Of a stretch of DNA of 6,042 bases, positions 1-6,040 are shown piece after piece. The stretch lies in contig JAKDMK010000164.1 in the NCBI GenBank assembly GCA_030452365.1, forward strand, positions 1 to 6,042. The letters run 5' to 3'. The stretch comes from Nitrococcus sp. (GTDB lineage Bacteria; Pseudomonadota; Gammaproteobacteria; Nitrococcales; Nitrococcaceae). Within the stretch, counting starts at the first letter, position 1; every line of letters starts with the position of its first letter. A program made the position numbers and the translations under genes. Under the pieces are notes generated by a model. That model was not told the origin of the DNA. It searched no databases and worked only from the letters and a program-made list of their open reading frames with translations.

Positions 1-35
1 CGCATGCGAAAGACGGCGCCGGTGCTTCGTTAGCG
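1..35. other. 3' flank of the double uvrA gene, no clear terminator
   Basis: Only 35 bases follow the stop codon. They contain two 8-base palindromes (CGCATGCG at 1-8 and CGGCGCCG at 14-21) but no stem-loop followed by a T-run on the minus strand. Any terminator must lie beyond the window. Confidence 0.5.
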
Positions 36-3000
36 TTACAATTCCGCTGCCGATCGGGATGCAAAAGTACATGGAGTCGAGGATCGATCGAGGATGGATC
101 CCCGTTCAGCCAAGAATCCCTCGAGGATGCGCGCGGTGTATGAGCCTTCACGCACCTGCGCGACTACCTCGGGTGTGCCTTCTGCCACGATGCGCCCGCC
201 GTCTTCGCCGCCCTCCGGGCCTAAGTCGATCAGCCAATCGGTCTCGGCGAGCACATCTAGGTTGTGCTCGATAACAACTACCGTATTGCCGGCTGCCACA
301 AGCCGGTGCAGCACTCGGATAAGCCTCTCTACATCGGCCATATGCAGTCCCACCGTTGGCTCATCCAGGAGGTAAAGCGTATGCGGCGGGCGCCGCTGCC
401 TGTCGCTGGTTCGGGCCTTGGTAAGCTCGGTGACAAGCTTGAGGCGCTGCGCCTCCCCACCCGAGAGTGTGGGGCTCTGCTGACCCAATGTCAGATAGCC
501 GAGGCCTGTGTCCTGGAGCAAGCGCAGCGCATGCTGCACCTTGGCGTGAACGGCGAAAAACTGAAGCGCCTCATCGACGCTCATCTGTAGCACATCGCCG
601 ATGGATTTGCCGGCGTATTCGACAGCTAAAGTCTCCGGCGTAAAGCGCAACCCGTTACAGACCTCGCAGCGCAGGGTGACGTCCGGCAGGAAGCTCATGG
701 CAATCCGCTTCACGCCCTGGCCGTCGCACGCCGGGCAGCGACCGTCCTTGGTATTGAAAGAAAAGCGCCCCGGGCCATAGCCGCGGATTCGCGCCTCCTC
801 GGTTTGGGCGAATAGGCGGCGAACGTCGTCCCAGAAGCCGACATAGGTGGCCGGGCAAGAGCGCGGCGTTTTGCCGATAGGGCTTTGGTCGACCTCCAGC
901 ACCCGGTCCACAGGCTCCCAGCCGACGATGTCCTTGCAGCCGCGCAAATGCGCCCGTGACCGGCCGCGCTTGGCGGTCAGAAGCCGTTGCAGATTGCCGT
1001 GCAGGACATCGCGTATCAGGGTGCTCTTGCCCGAGCCGGAGACGCCGCTGACGCCCACCAACCGCCCCAGCGGCAGACGCACGTCGACCTGGCGCAGGTT
1101 GTGCTGATGGGCGCCGAGTAGATGAATGATCTGGTGCGGGCGCGGCTTTTGATGATCGCCCGCGAGCAGCGGATGACGCAGCGGCTCGGCGAGCAAACGC
1201 CCGGTGAGCGAACGTGGATTCTGCTCCAGATCGGCCGGCGTTCCGGTGGCCACCACGTAGCCGCCATGGACACCCGCTCCCGGCCCCAGATCGATCACGT
1301 GCTCGGCGCGACGGATGGTTTCCTCGTCGTGCTCGACGACCACCACGGTGTTACCTTTTTCCCCCAGCTTCTGGAGGCTGTCGAGCAGTCTGCGATTATC
1401 CCGCGGATGCAGGCCGATCGTAGGCTCGTCCAGGATATAGCAGACGCCGCGGAGGTTGGAGCCGAGCTGAGCGGCGAGGCGGATGCGTTGCGCTTCGCCG
1501 CCGGAGAGGGTGGGGGCGGCGCGGTCCAGGGTCAGGTAGCCAAGGCCCACGTCGCGCAGGAAAGTAAGCCGATGGCGCAGCTCGGACAGCAGATCACGAG
1601 CAATCGCGGCCTCACGCGCGTCCAACTCAAGGTCGGCGAAAGCGCCAGTGGCAACGTCGACCGATAAACTGGTGTAATCGGCGATGTTTTGGCCCCGGAA
1701 CCGGATAGCGAGCGCTTCCGGGCGCAAGCGCCGTCCCTGGCAGTCCGGGCAGGTTTGCGGCTCGGAATCGGCCTCAGCTACTGCCCACTCGGACTCTTCG
1801 CCGCTTTGCAGAGCGTCGAATCCGGGCAACACGACACCGGCTCCATAGCAGCTCGGGCACCAGCCGTGCTTGGAATTGAACGAGAGTTGCCGTGGATCGG
1901 GTTCCTGAAAGCTGCGGCCACAGCTTGGACAAGCGCGCCGGACGGAAAACAGCGCCTCGCCCGAATCGCCGAGGTCGACCTTGACATGGCCCTTGCCGTA
2001 ATCGAGCGCCCGCTGCAGCTGCTCGCGTAGCTCGGTCTCATTCTCGGGCGCTAGGGTCAGCTCGGCGACCGGCAAGTCGATATCGTGCTCACGGTAGCGC
2101 TCCAGGCGCGGCCAGTCGGCCGTGGCCAGCAGCGTGCGATCGACGCGCAGGTGCGTGAAACCCTTGCCCGCGGCCCACTTCGCAAGATCCGTGTAATAGC
2201 CCTTGCGGGCAACTACGAGTGGTGCGAGCAGGCCCGCCCGCCGGCCGCGGTGCTCGCGCAGCAGCCGGGCGACGATGGCGCTCACGGTCTGCGCCTCGAT
2301 GGGCCTATCGCAGTCCGGGCAGTGCTGTACTCCGAGTTTGACGAAGAGTAGACGCAGGAAATGATAGAGCTCGGTTTGGGTGGCGACGGTGCTCTTGCGT
2401 CCACCACGACTGGTGCGCTGCTCGATCGCAACCGTGGGTGGAATACCAAAGATGGCATCCACGTCCGGTCGCGCGGCGGGCTGGACGAACTGCCGAGCAT
2501 ACGCGTTGAGTGATTCGAGGTAGCGCCGCTGGCCCTCGTTGAACAGAATGTCGAAGGCCAGAGTGCTTTTGCCGGAGCCGGAAATCCCGGTGATCACCGT
2601 GAATCGCTCGCGTGGCACATGCACGTCGATGTTCTTGAGATTGTGCTCGCGAGCATGATGAACAACTATGCTCCCAGCGCCGTGATCGGCCGGCGCCCGC
2701 GCAACGTTGCTGCTAATCGCGCTGCAGGTCGCAAGTGAATTTGTCTCGAGCGCGCTTGCATTGGCGGCCAACGCCCGCCCGGTATGGCTCGCCTCGACCG
2801 CCATAACCTGGGCCGGGGTACCCGTGCAGACGATCTCGCCGCCGCGAGCGCCGCCTTCGGGGCCAAGATCGATGATCCAATCCGCCGCGGCTATGACATC
2901 GAGGTTGTGCTCGATCACGAGCAGGGAGTGCCCGGCCTGCAGCAAGCGGTCGAAGGCGCGCAGTAGCACGGCGATATCGGCGAAATGCAGACCGGTCGTG

Positions 3001-5633
3001 GGCTCGTCGAACAGGAACAGCAGCCGCTTGCCTTGACTCTCGCGCCGAGCGGCGCGCGCGAGATGGCCGGCGAGCTTCAGGCGCTGCGCCTCACCACCGG
3101 AGAGTGTGGGCACCGGCTGTCCAAGCTGCAGGTACCCCAGGCCGATCGCCTCCAGAGGCGCCAAGGCAGCGATGATATCCGGGTAGCCGGCGAAGAAGAC
3201 GGTGGCCTCGGTTACGGTCATGGCGAGCACGTCGGCCACGGATTTTGCAGCCGCCAGGCAGCCGGCAGAGGGCGTGAGCTTCACCTCCAACACCTCGGCG
3301 CGGTAACGGCGGCCGTCGCAATCCGGGCAGCGTAGATAGACATCGCTTAGGAATTGCATCTCCACGTGCTCGAAACCGTTACCGCCACAGGTGGGGCAAC
3401 GTCCGTTGCCGTTATTGAAGCTGAAGGTACCCGGCGAGTAGCCGCGTTCCTTGGCCAAGGGTTCAGCGGCGAATGCTTTGCGTATGGCGGTGAAGACACC
3501 GATGTAGCTGGCTGGGTTGGAGCGGGTGGTCTTGCCGATAGGCGATTGATCCACCAATTCCACGTCATCGATGGGCTCGTGACCGTGCAGCGCGGTGAAT
3601 TGCCCTGGCCTATCCGCGGGTCGGCCCTTCAGTTTGCGCAGGCCGTTGTAGAGCACGCCTTGCATGAGGGTGGACTTGCCGGACCCGGAAACCCCGGTGA
3701 GCACGACAAGCCGCTGCAAGGGTATGCGCACATCGACCCCTCTGAGGTTGTGCTCGGCGGCGCCGTGAATCTCCAACCACAGTTCGGGTGGACCACGCGG
3801 GCGTGCCACCGCGGTTGACCCGATCGTGCGACGCCCGCTCACGTAATCCGCCGTGAGCGAGCCATTAGCCTGCGACAGTTGCGCCGGTGGACCGAAGAAA
3901 ACGATCTCGCCGCCACTCTCGCCGGGACCGGGTCCCAAATCCAGGATGCGATCGGCCGCGAACATGACCTGAGGGTCGTGCTCGACCACCAGCAGCGAGT
4001 TGCCCGCATCCCGCAGCCGCCGCATCACCTCGATGATGCGCTGCATGTCCCGTGGGTGCAGACCGATGCTGGGCTCGTCCAGCACAAATAACGTGTTCAC
4101 GAGCGAGGTGCCAAGCGCCGTGGTCAGATTGATCCGCTGTACCTCACCGCCTGAGAGCGTGCGCGATTGGCGATCGAGGGTGAGATAGCCGAGCCCAACC
4201 TCGCTGAGATAATGCAGCCGCGCGCGGATGCCCTCGAGCAACAACTGCGCGCCCTCGTCCAGGGGCGGCGGTAGCTGAATGCGTCCAAAGAAACGCGCGG
4301 CGCGCTCGATCGGCAGCCGCATGAGGTCGTGGATGTTGAGTCCAGGTAGCTTGCCCAGGCGCTCCGGCGCGAAACTGGCGCCCACGGGGCAGAACCGGTT
4401 CGCTGGGTCCAACACTGCATCGGCATCTTCGCGGTTGCCCAGACGCCAGAGCAGAGGCTGTAGTTTTAGCCGCGCTCCGGCGCAGGCCGGGCAGAGATCA
4501 TAGCTGCGATACTTCGAGAGCAGCACCCGCACGTGCATCTTGTAGCTCTTCGACTCCAACCAATCGAAGTAGCCCCGCACGCCGTACCAACATTCCTCCG
4601 CGGCGTCCCCTTCGCCGTCGAGGATCCAGCACCGGTCACTCTCCGGTAGATCGCGCCAAGGGATGTCAGTGGGTACGCCGCGCTCGCGCGCGAAGCGCAT
4701 CAGATCACGCTGGCATTCGGCGGACTGCCCGGATCGCCATGGCCGGATAACTCCCTCGGCCAGGCTGCGGTCGGCATCCGGGATCACCAGGGCATAATCG
4801 ATCCCCATCCTGCGGCCGAAGCCGCGGCAGGTCGCACAGGCGCCGATGGGCGAATTAAAGGAAAATAGGTTCGGCTGCGCTTCGGCGTAGTGGAGGTCAC
4901 AGTCGGCGCAGTGCAGATCGGTCGAGAACCGCCAGGGGTCTTGCACCTGGCGGCTGTCATCGAGCGCATAGACGCTGACCCGGCCGCGGCCATGCTTGAG
5001 CGCGGCCTCCAGGGCCTCGATGATCCGATCGCGGCGCTCGGGCTCGAGCCGCAGGCGGTCCTGAATCACCTCAAGGCGCTGGTCGCTCGCCGAGTGTAGC
5101 CGGGTGTAGCCCTGCCGGCTCAGGAGATTGCGGATCTCCTCCGCTGTGAAGCTCGCGGGTATTTCGACCGCAAAGGAAATCACTACCCGCCGGCTATTGC
5201 CGCGGGCTATCAGCCGCTCGAAAATCCCATCGGCGCTATCGCGCGCCACGCGCTCGCCGCAGCGCTGGCAGTACAGTGCCGCCGCGCGCGCGTGCAGCAG
5301 CTTCAGATGATCGTTCAGCTCCGTCATGGTGCCCACGGTGGAGCGTGAGGTGCGCACCGGATTGGTCTGATCGATGGCGATGGCGGGAGGGATGCCATCT
5401 ATACGCTCAGCAGCGGGCTTGTCCATTCGATCCAAGAATTGGCGGGCATATGGCGAGAAGGTCTCGACATAGCGCCGCTGGCCCTCGGCGTAGACGGTGT
5501 CAAAGGCAAGCGATGATTTGCCCGATCCGCTTACACCGGTAATCACCACCAGTTCGCCCAAGGGGAGGTCGAGATCGAGATTGCGCAGATTGTTTTGGCG
5601 CGCGCCGCGGATGCGGATATGATCGCTGCTCAT
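36..5633 (-). CDS. uvrA: Tandem-fused double UvrA (UvrABC excinuclease subunit A-like ATPase, four ABC domains)
   Basis: The product is a cytoplasmic ATPase of the UvrA family. In that family UvrA recognises bulky DNA lesions and loads UvrB for nucleotide excision repair. The chain has two UvrA units in tandem (about residues 33-985 and 1020-1897), each with two ABC ATPase domains. Walker A lysines are K71, K685, K1054 and K1568. LSGGE motifs start at L525, L876, L1408 and L1755. Walker B Asp-Glu pairs are at 551, 908, 1434 and 1789, and switch histidines are H584, H941, H1467 and H1822. Paired CxxC motifs form three zinc modules per unit. The frame is uninterrupted and ends in TAA at 36-38. 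I chose the ATG at 5631-5633 because the UvrA fold starts at once with MSSDHIRIRGARQNNL. A TTG at 5727-5729 would add 32 Pro-rich residues that match nothing in the family. Usual UvrA length is about 940 residues, so this is double. Membership is certain. Whether it acts with UvrB in general repair or has a specialised role, as UvrA2/DrrC-type proteins do, cannot be read from sequence. No uvrB, uvrC or ssb is in view. Confidence 0.96.
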   Translation of the reverse strand: MSSDHIRIRGARQNNLRNLDLDLPLGELVVITGVSGSGKSSLAFDTVYAEGQRRYVETFSPYARQFLDRMDKPAAERIDGIPPAIAIDQTNPVRTSRSTVGTMTELNDHLKLLHARAAALYCQRCGERVARDSADGIFERLIARGNSRRVVISFAVEIPASFTAEEIRNLLSRQGYTRLHSASDQRLEVIQDRLRLEPERRDRIIEALEAALKHGRGRVSVYALDDSRQVQDPWRFSTDLHCADCDLHYAEAQPNLFSFNSPIGACATCRGFGRRMGIDYALVIPDADRSLAEGVIRPWRSGQSAECQRDLMRFARERGVPTDIPWRDLPESDRCWILDGEGDAAEECWYGVRGYFDWLESKSYKMHVRVLLSKYRSYDLCPACAGARLKLQPLLWRLGNREDADAVLDPANRFCPVGASFAPERLGKLPGLNIHDLMRLPIERAARFFGRIQLPPPLDEGAQLLLEGIRARLHYLSEVGLGYLTLDRQSRTLSGGEVQRINLTTALGTSLVNTLFVLDEPSIGLHPRDMQRIIEVMRRLRDAGNSLLVVEHDPQVMFAADRILDLGPGPGESGGEIVFFGPPAQLSQANGSLTADYVSGRRTIGSTAVARPRGPPELWLEIHGAAEHNLRGVDVRIPLQRLVVLTGVSGSGKSTLMQGVLYNGLRKLKGRPADRPGQFTALHGHEPIDDVELVDQSPIGKTTRSNPASYIGVFTAIRKAFAAEPLAKERGYSPGTFSFNNGNGRCPTCGGNGFEHVEMQFLSDVYLRCPDCDGRRYRAEVLEVKLTPSAGCLAAAKSVADVLAMTVTEATVFFAGYPDIIAALAPLEAIGLGYLQLGQPVPTLSGGEAQRLKLAGHLARAARRESQGKRLLFLFDEPTTGLHFADIAVLLRAFDRLLQAGHSLLVIEHNLDVIAAADWIIDLGPEGGARGGEIVCTGTPAQVMAVEASHTGRALAANASALETNSLATCSAISSNVARAPADHGAGSIVVHHAREHNLKNIDVHVPRERFTVITGISGSGKSTLAFDILFNEGQRRYLESLNAYARQFVQPAARPDVDAIFGIPPTVAIEQRTSRGGRKSTVATQTELYHFLRLLFVKLGVQHCPDCDRPIEAQTVSAIVARLLREHRGRRAGLLAPLVVARKGYYTDLAKWAAGKGFTHLRVDRTLLATADWPRLERYREHDIDLPVAELTLAPENETELREQLQRALDYGKGHVKVDLGDSGEALFSVRRACPSCGRSFQEPDPRQLSFNSKHGWCPSCYGAGVVLPGFDALQSGEESEWAVAEADSEPQTCPDCQGRRLRPEALAIRFRGQNIADYTSLSVDVATGAFADLELDAREAAIARDLLSELRHRLTFLRDVGLGYLTLDRAAPTLSGGEAQRIRLAAQLGSNLRGVCYILDEPTIGLHPRDNRRLLDSLQKLGEKGNTVVVVEHDEETIRRAEHVIDLGPGAGVHGGYVVATGTPADLEQNPRSLTGRLLAEPLRHPLLAGDHQKPRPHQIIHLLGAHQHNLRQVDVRLPLGRLVGVSGVSGSGKSTLIRDVLHGNLQRLLTAKRGRSRAHLRGCKDIVGWEPVDRVLEVDQSPIGKTPRSCPATYVGFWDDVRRLFAQTEEARIRGYGPGRFSFNTKDGRCPACDGQGVKRIAMSFLPDVTLRCEVCNGLRFTPETLAVEYAGKSIGDVLQMSVDEALQFFAVHAKVQHALRLLQDTGLGYLTLGQQSPTLSGGEAQRLKLVTELTKARTSDRQRRPPHTLYLLDEPTVGLHMADVERLIRVLHRLVAAGNTVVVIEHNLDVLAETDWLIDLGPEGGEDGGRIVAEGTPEVVAQVREGSYTARILEGFLAERGSILDRSSTPCTFASRSAAEL
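39..101 (-). other. Non-conserved C-terminal tail (residues 1877-1897)
   Basis: The recognisable UvrA fold ends at YTARILEGFLAER (1864-1876), matching the usual 'SHTGRYL' ending. About 21 Ser/Arg/Ala-rich residues follow, including one Cys, with no family counterpart that I recognise. The tail may be disordered or derived from former 3' noncoding sequence. Confidence 0.5.
1752..1835 (-). other. Unit B, remnant at the site of the missing insertion domain (residues 1299-1326)
   Basis: Only 28 residues, Glu/Asp/Ser-rich, separate CPSCYGAG from CPDCQGRRL, where unit A has about 107. None of the insertion-domain landmarks are present. The flanking zinc cysteines are intact and the frame is clean, so this reads as an old deletion bridged by a short acidic loop, not a recent lesion. 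Confidence 0.8.
1932..2309 (-). other. Unit B, canonical-looking UvrB-interaction region (residues 1141-1266)
   Basis: About 126 residues with the family order preserved: LLAPLVVARKGYY (1167-1179), GKGFTHLRVD (1188-1197), EHDIDLPVAELTL (1214-1226) and a basic, Gly-containing ALDYGKGHV (1241-1249). Differences are Y1178 where Glu is usual after KG, and R1198 where Gly usually follows RVD. This is the part of the fusion best suited to recruit UvrB. Confidence 0.75.
2673..2774 (-). other. Inter-unit linker (residues 986-1019)
   Basis: About 34 residues rich in Ala, Ser and Asn, with no recognisable motif, connect the C-terminal strand of unit A (ending near HTGR 982-985) to the first strand of unit B (SIVVHHAREHNLKN). 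The composition and lack of hydrophobic periodicity suggest a flexible tether. A tether of this length could let the two units pack face to face as the protomers of a normal UvrA dimer do; this is inference. Confidence 0.75.
4344..4439 (-). other. Unit A, extra ~32-residue insert in the first signature region (residues 431-462)
   Basis: After the outer zinc half CPACAGARLKLQPLLWRL, UvrA usually passes directly to a short strand-turn (roughly V-x-G-K-x-I) and then the 'sv.ea..ff' helix. Here an added segment, GNREDADAVLDPANRFCPVG and onward to KLP, intervenes before the chain resumes at GLNIHDLMRLPIERAARFF. It contains one Cys (C447) and no recognised motif. Unit B has no equivalent. The boundaries are approximate. 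Confidence 0.6.
4494..4814 (-). other. Unit A, intact insertion (DNA-binding) domain (residues 306-412)
   Basis: About 107 residues lie between the zinc-module end CATCRGFG and the outer-zinc half CPACAGARL. This matches the size and place of the UvrA insertion domain, which family structures show as a mobile clamp implicated in DNA binding. Family landmarks are visible: a DYALVIPDADRSLAEG-type start (311-326), IRPW (328-331), IPWRDLPE (356-363), a short glycine-containing loop (371-375) and an aromatic W-Y...GYFDWLE stretch (381-392). Confidence 0.8.
4911..5258 (-). other. Unit A, diverged UvrB-interaction region (residues 158-273)
   Basis: This segment sits where UvrA carries its UvrB-binding domain, between the first CxxC and the first complete zinc module. 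It is about 116 residues, slightly short. The conserved landmarks are lost: there is no LLAPVV, no R-K-G-E-Y, no R-V-D-G and no HDI before the VVDRL-like strand. Only the GYTRLHS (207-213), VIQDRL (221-226) and ALEAALKHGRGRV (239-251) positions still resemble the family. UvrB contact through this unit is therefore probably weakened or altered. Confidence 0.7.
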
Positions 5634-5646
5634 AGGCGGACGGCGT

Positions 5647-5659
5647 GGCCCTCCGGGCC
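5647..5659. repeat. Perfect 5-bp inverted repeat GGCCC-TCC-GGGCC over the candidate ribosome-binding site
   Basis: A five-base GC-only stem with a three-base loop encloses the GGAGGG motif of the gene's leader. In the mRNA it could mask the ribosome-binding site. A stem this short also occurs by chance in GC-rich DNA. Confidence 0.4.
5649..5654 (-). promoter_or_regulatory. Candidate Shine-Dalgarno GGAGGG for the preferred ATG start
   Basis: On the minus strand GGAGGG lies 15 bases before the ATG at 5631-5633, longer than the usual 5-9. It is the only purine-rich match in this leader close enough to be considered. It also lies inside a short inverted repeat, so initiation may be inefficient or structure-dependent. 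Confidence 0.35.
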
Positions 5660-5730
5660 GGGATCGGGAGTGGGGAGGGACGATGCTATCAGGTTCTGGT
5701 AATGGATTGGGTAACAAGGGCGAATGCAAA

Positions 5731-5758
5731 CGGCGCGGGATACCTCATCCACGCGCCG
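5731..5758 (-). terminator. GC-rich stem-loop, terminator-like for an upstream minus-strand gene
   Basis: CGGCGCGGGAT (5731-5741) pairs with ATCC (5747-5750) and CGCGCCG (5752-5758), with one bulged A at 5751. This gives an 11-bp stem around the five-base loop 5742-5746. Reading the minus strand, TTTGCATT follows the stem, a weak U-tract. It lies 27 bases beyond the TAG at 5786-5788 that closes the frame entering from the right edge, which is where a terminator for that frame would sit. It could also be a leader structure for uvrA or a bidirectional element. Confidence 0.45.
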
Positions 5759-5785
5759 CCATGAGACTGATGCTTTGCCGCGATC

Positions 5786-6040
5786 CTACCGCACGTTGTC
5801 TTCCGGCTCGCTGGTAACCTCCAGCGTATCCACGCCGGTACCCACGCCCAGGATCAAAAACTCGACGTAGCGATTGCACGCGCGCCGATACTGCGCTGGC
5901 CGTAAGCGAACGGCCGACCCATTTCCCGCCCAAAGGCAAGAAAGCAAAGCGTCGACACTAAGGCCTGTTGACATCCACCCACGGCGCCGCGTTGCTGCCC
6001 AACAGCCGGTCAGGCAAGGCGCGAGGAGAGAAGTTTGGTT
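5786..6040 (-). CDS. Possible 3' end of an unidentified minus-strand gene, running off the window edge
   Basis: This frame is open from the right edge to TAG at 5786-5788, about 84 codons. Its last ~30 codons look coding: third positions are mostly G or C, and the peptide RRACNRYVEFLILGVG followed by an acidic C-terminus is protein-like. The N-R-x-V-E-F pattern faintly recalls the NRRVE motif near the end of OmpA-like peptidoglycan-binding domains, but this is too short to assign. The part nearest the edge is less convincing: a second minus-strand frame (6041 to a TAG at 5958-5960) looks equally protein-like, so a frameshift or decay is possible. A stem-loop follows the stop. Function unknown. 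Confidence 0.3.
   Translation of the reverse strand, partial: NQTSLLAPCLTGCWAATRRRGWMSTGLSVDALLSCLWAGNGSAVRLRPAQYRRACNRYVEFLILGVGTGVDTLEVTSEPEDNVR

Larger units (their letters stand above)
36..2672 (-). other. Unit B of the fusion: second UvrA-like module lacking the insertion domain (residues 1020-1897)
   Basis: At about 878 residues this is shorter than unit A, mainly because the insertion domain is missing. Order of parts: Walker A GISGSGKS 1048-1055; Q-loop Q1104; outer zinc C1137/C1140, completed by C1327/C1330; UvrB-interaction region 1141-1266 with canonical landmarks (LLAPLVV, RKGYY, GFTHLRVD); zinc module C1267/C1270 with C1291/C1294; signature LSGGEAQRIRLA 1408-1419; Walker B LDEPTIGLHPRDN 1433-1445; H1467. 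The second half has Walker A GVSGSGKS 1562-1569, VDQSPIGKT 1613-1621, zinc module C1665/C1668 with C1688/C1691, LSGGEAQRLKL 1755-1765, Walker B LDEPTVGLHMAD 1788-1799 and H1822. Its motifs are closer to textbook UvrA than those of unit A, except for the lost domain and C1625 in TPRSCPATYVG, where Asn is usual. Confidence 0.93.
2775..5633 (-). other. Unit A of the fusion: complete UvrA-like module (residues 33-985)
   Basis: At about 953 residues this is the length of a free-standing UvrA. Order of parts: Walker A G65-S72; Q-loop Q121; outer zinc CxxC at 154/157, completed by 413/416; diverged UvrB-interaction region 158-273; zinc module C274/C277 with C298/C301; insertion domain 306-412; signature LSGGE 525-529; Walker B LDEPSIGLHPRD 550-561; H584. 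The second ATPase half has Walker A G679-S686, VDQSPIGKT 726-734, zinc module C778/C781 with C801/C804 (19-residue spacing), LSGGE 876-880, Walker B FDEPTTGLHFAD 907-918 and H941. Departures from the usual motifs: signature I reads GGEVQRINL where EAQRIRL is normal, FLPDV is FLSDV at 793-797, and Walker B of the second half has F907 before the Asp. All catalytic residues remain, so both sites should bind and hydrolyse ATP. Confidence 0.93.

Noticed and set aside
1122..1667. Plus-strand open frame of 181 codons
   Set aside because: It lies wholly antisense to the conserved ATPase region of unit B. Its codons mirror the minus-strand gene, and the peptide has no recognisable motif.
2673..2774. 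Fusion as an assembly artefact joining two uvrA genes
   Set aside because: The junction is in frame with no ambiguous bases or abrupt composition change, and the two units have complementary, diverged domain contents, which an artefactual duplication would not produce.
3354..3818. Plus-strand open frame of 154 codons
   Set aside because: Antisense to unit A's second ATPase half, including its Walker A and zinc motifs. Long antisense frames are expected in GC-rich genes.
5689..5748. Short minus-strand upstream ORF (ATG at 5746-5748, 19 codons) overlapping the TTG start
   Set aside because: It has no Shine-Dalgarno sequence, starts inside the hairpin, and could arise by chance at this length.
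5634..5785. SOS (LexA) control of the uvrA homologue
   Set aside because: I looked for CTGT-N8-ACAG on both strands in the leader and found none. Other LexA-box types cannot be excluded by eye.
5745..5939. 64-codon minus-strand frame upstream of uvrA
   Set aside because: Arg/Gly/Ser-rich peptide without motifs. The overlapping frame ending at 5786 has much better coding character.
5968..5973. Perfect TTGACA on the plus strand as a -35 element
   Set aside because: The hexamer at the correct 17-base spacing is GTTGCT, not -10-like, and no plausible plus-strand gene follows within the window.
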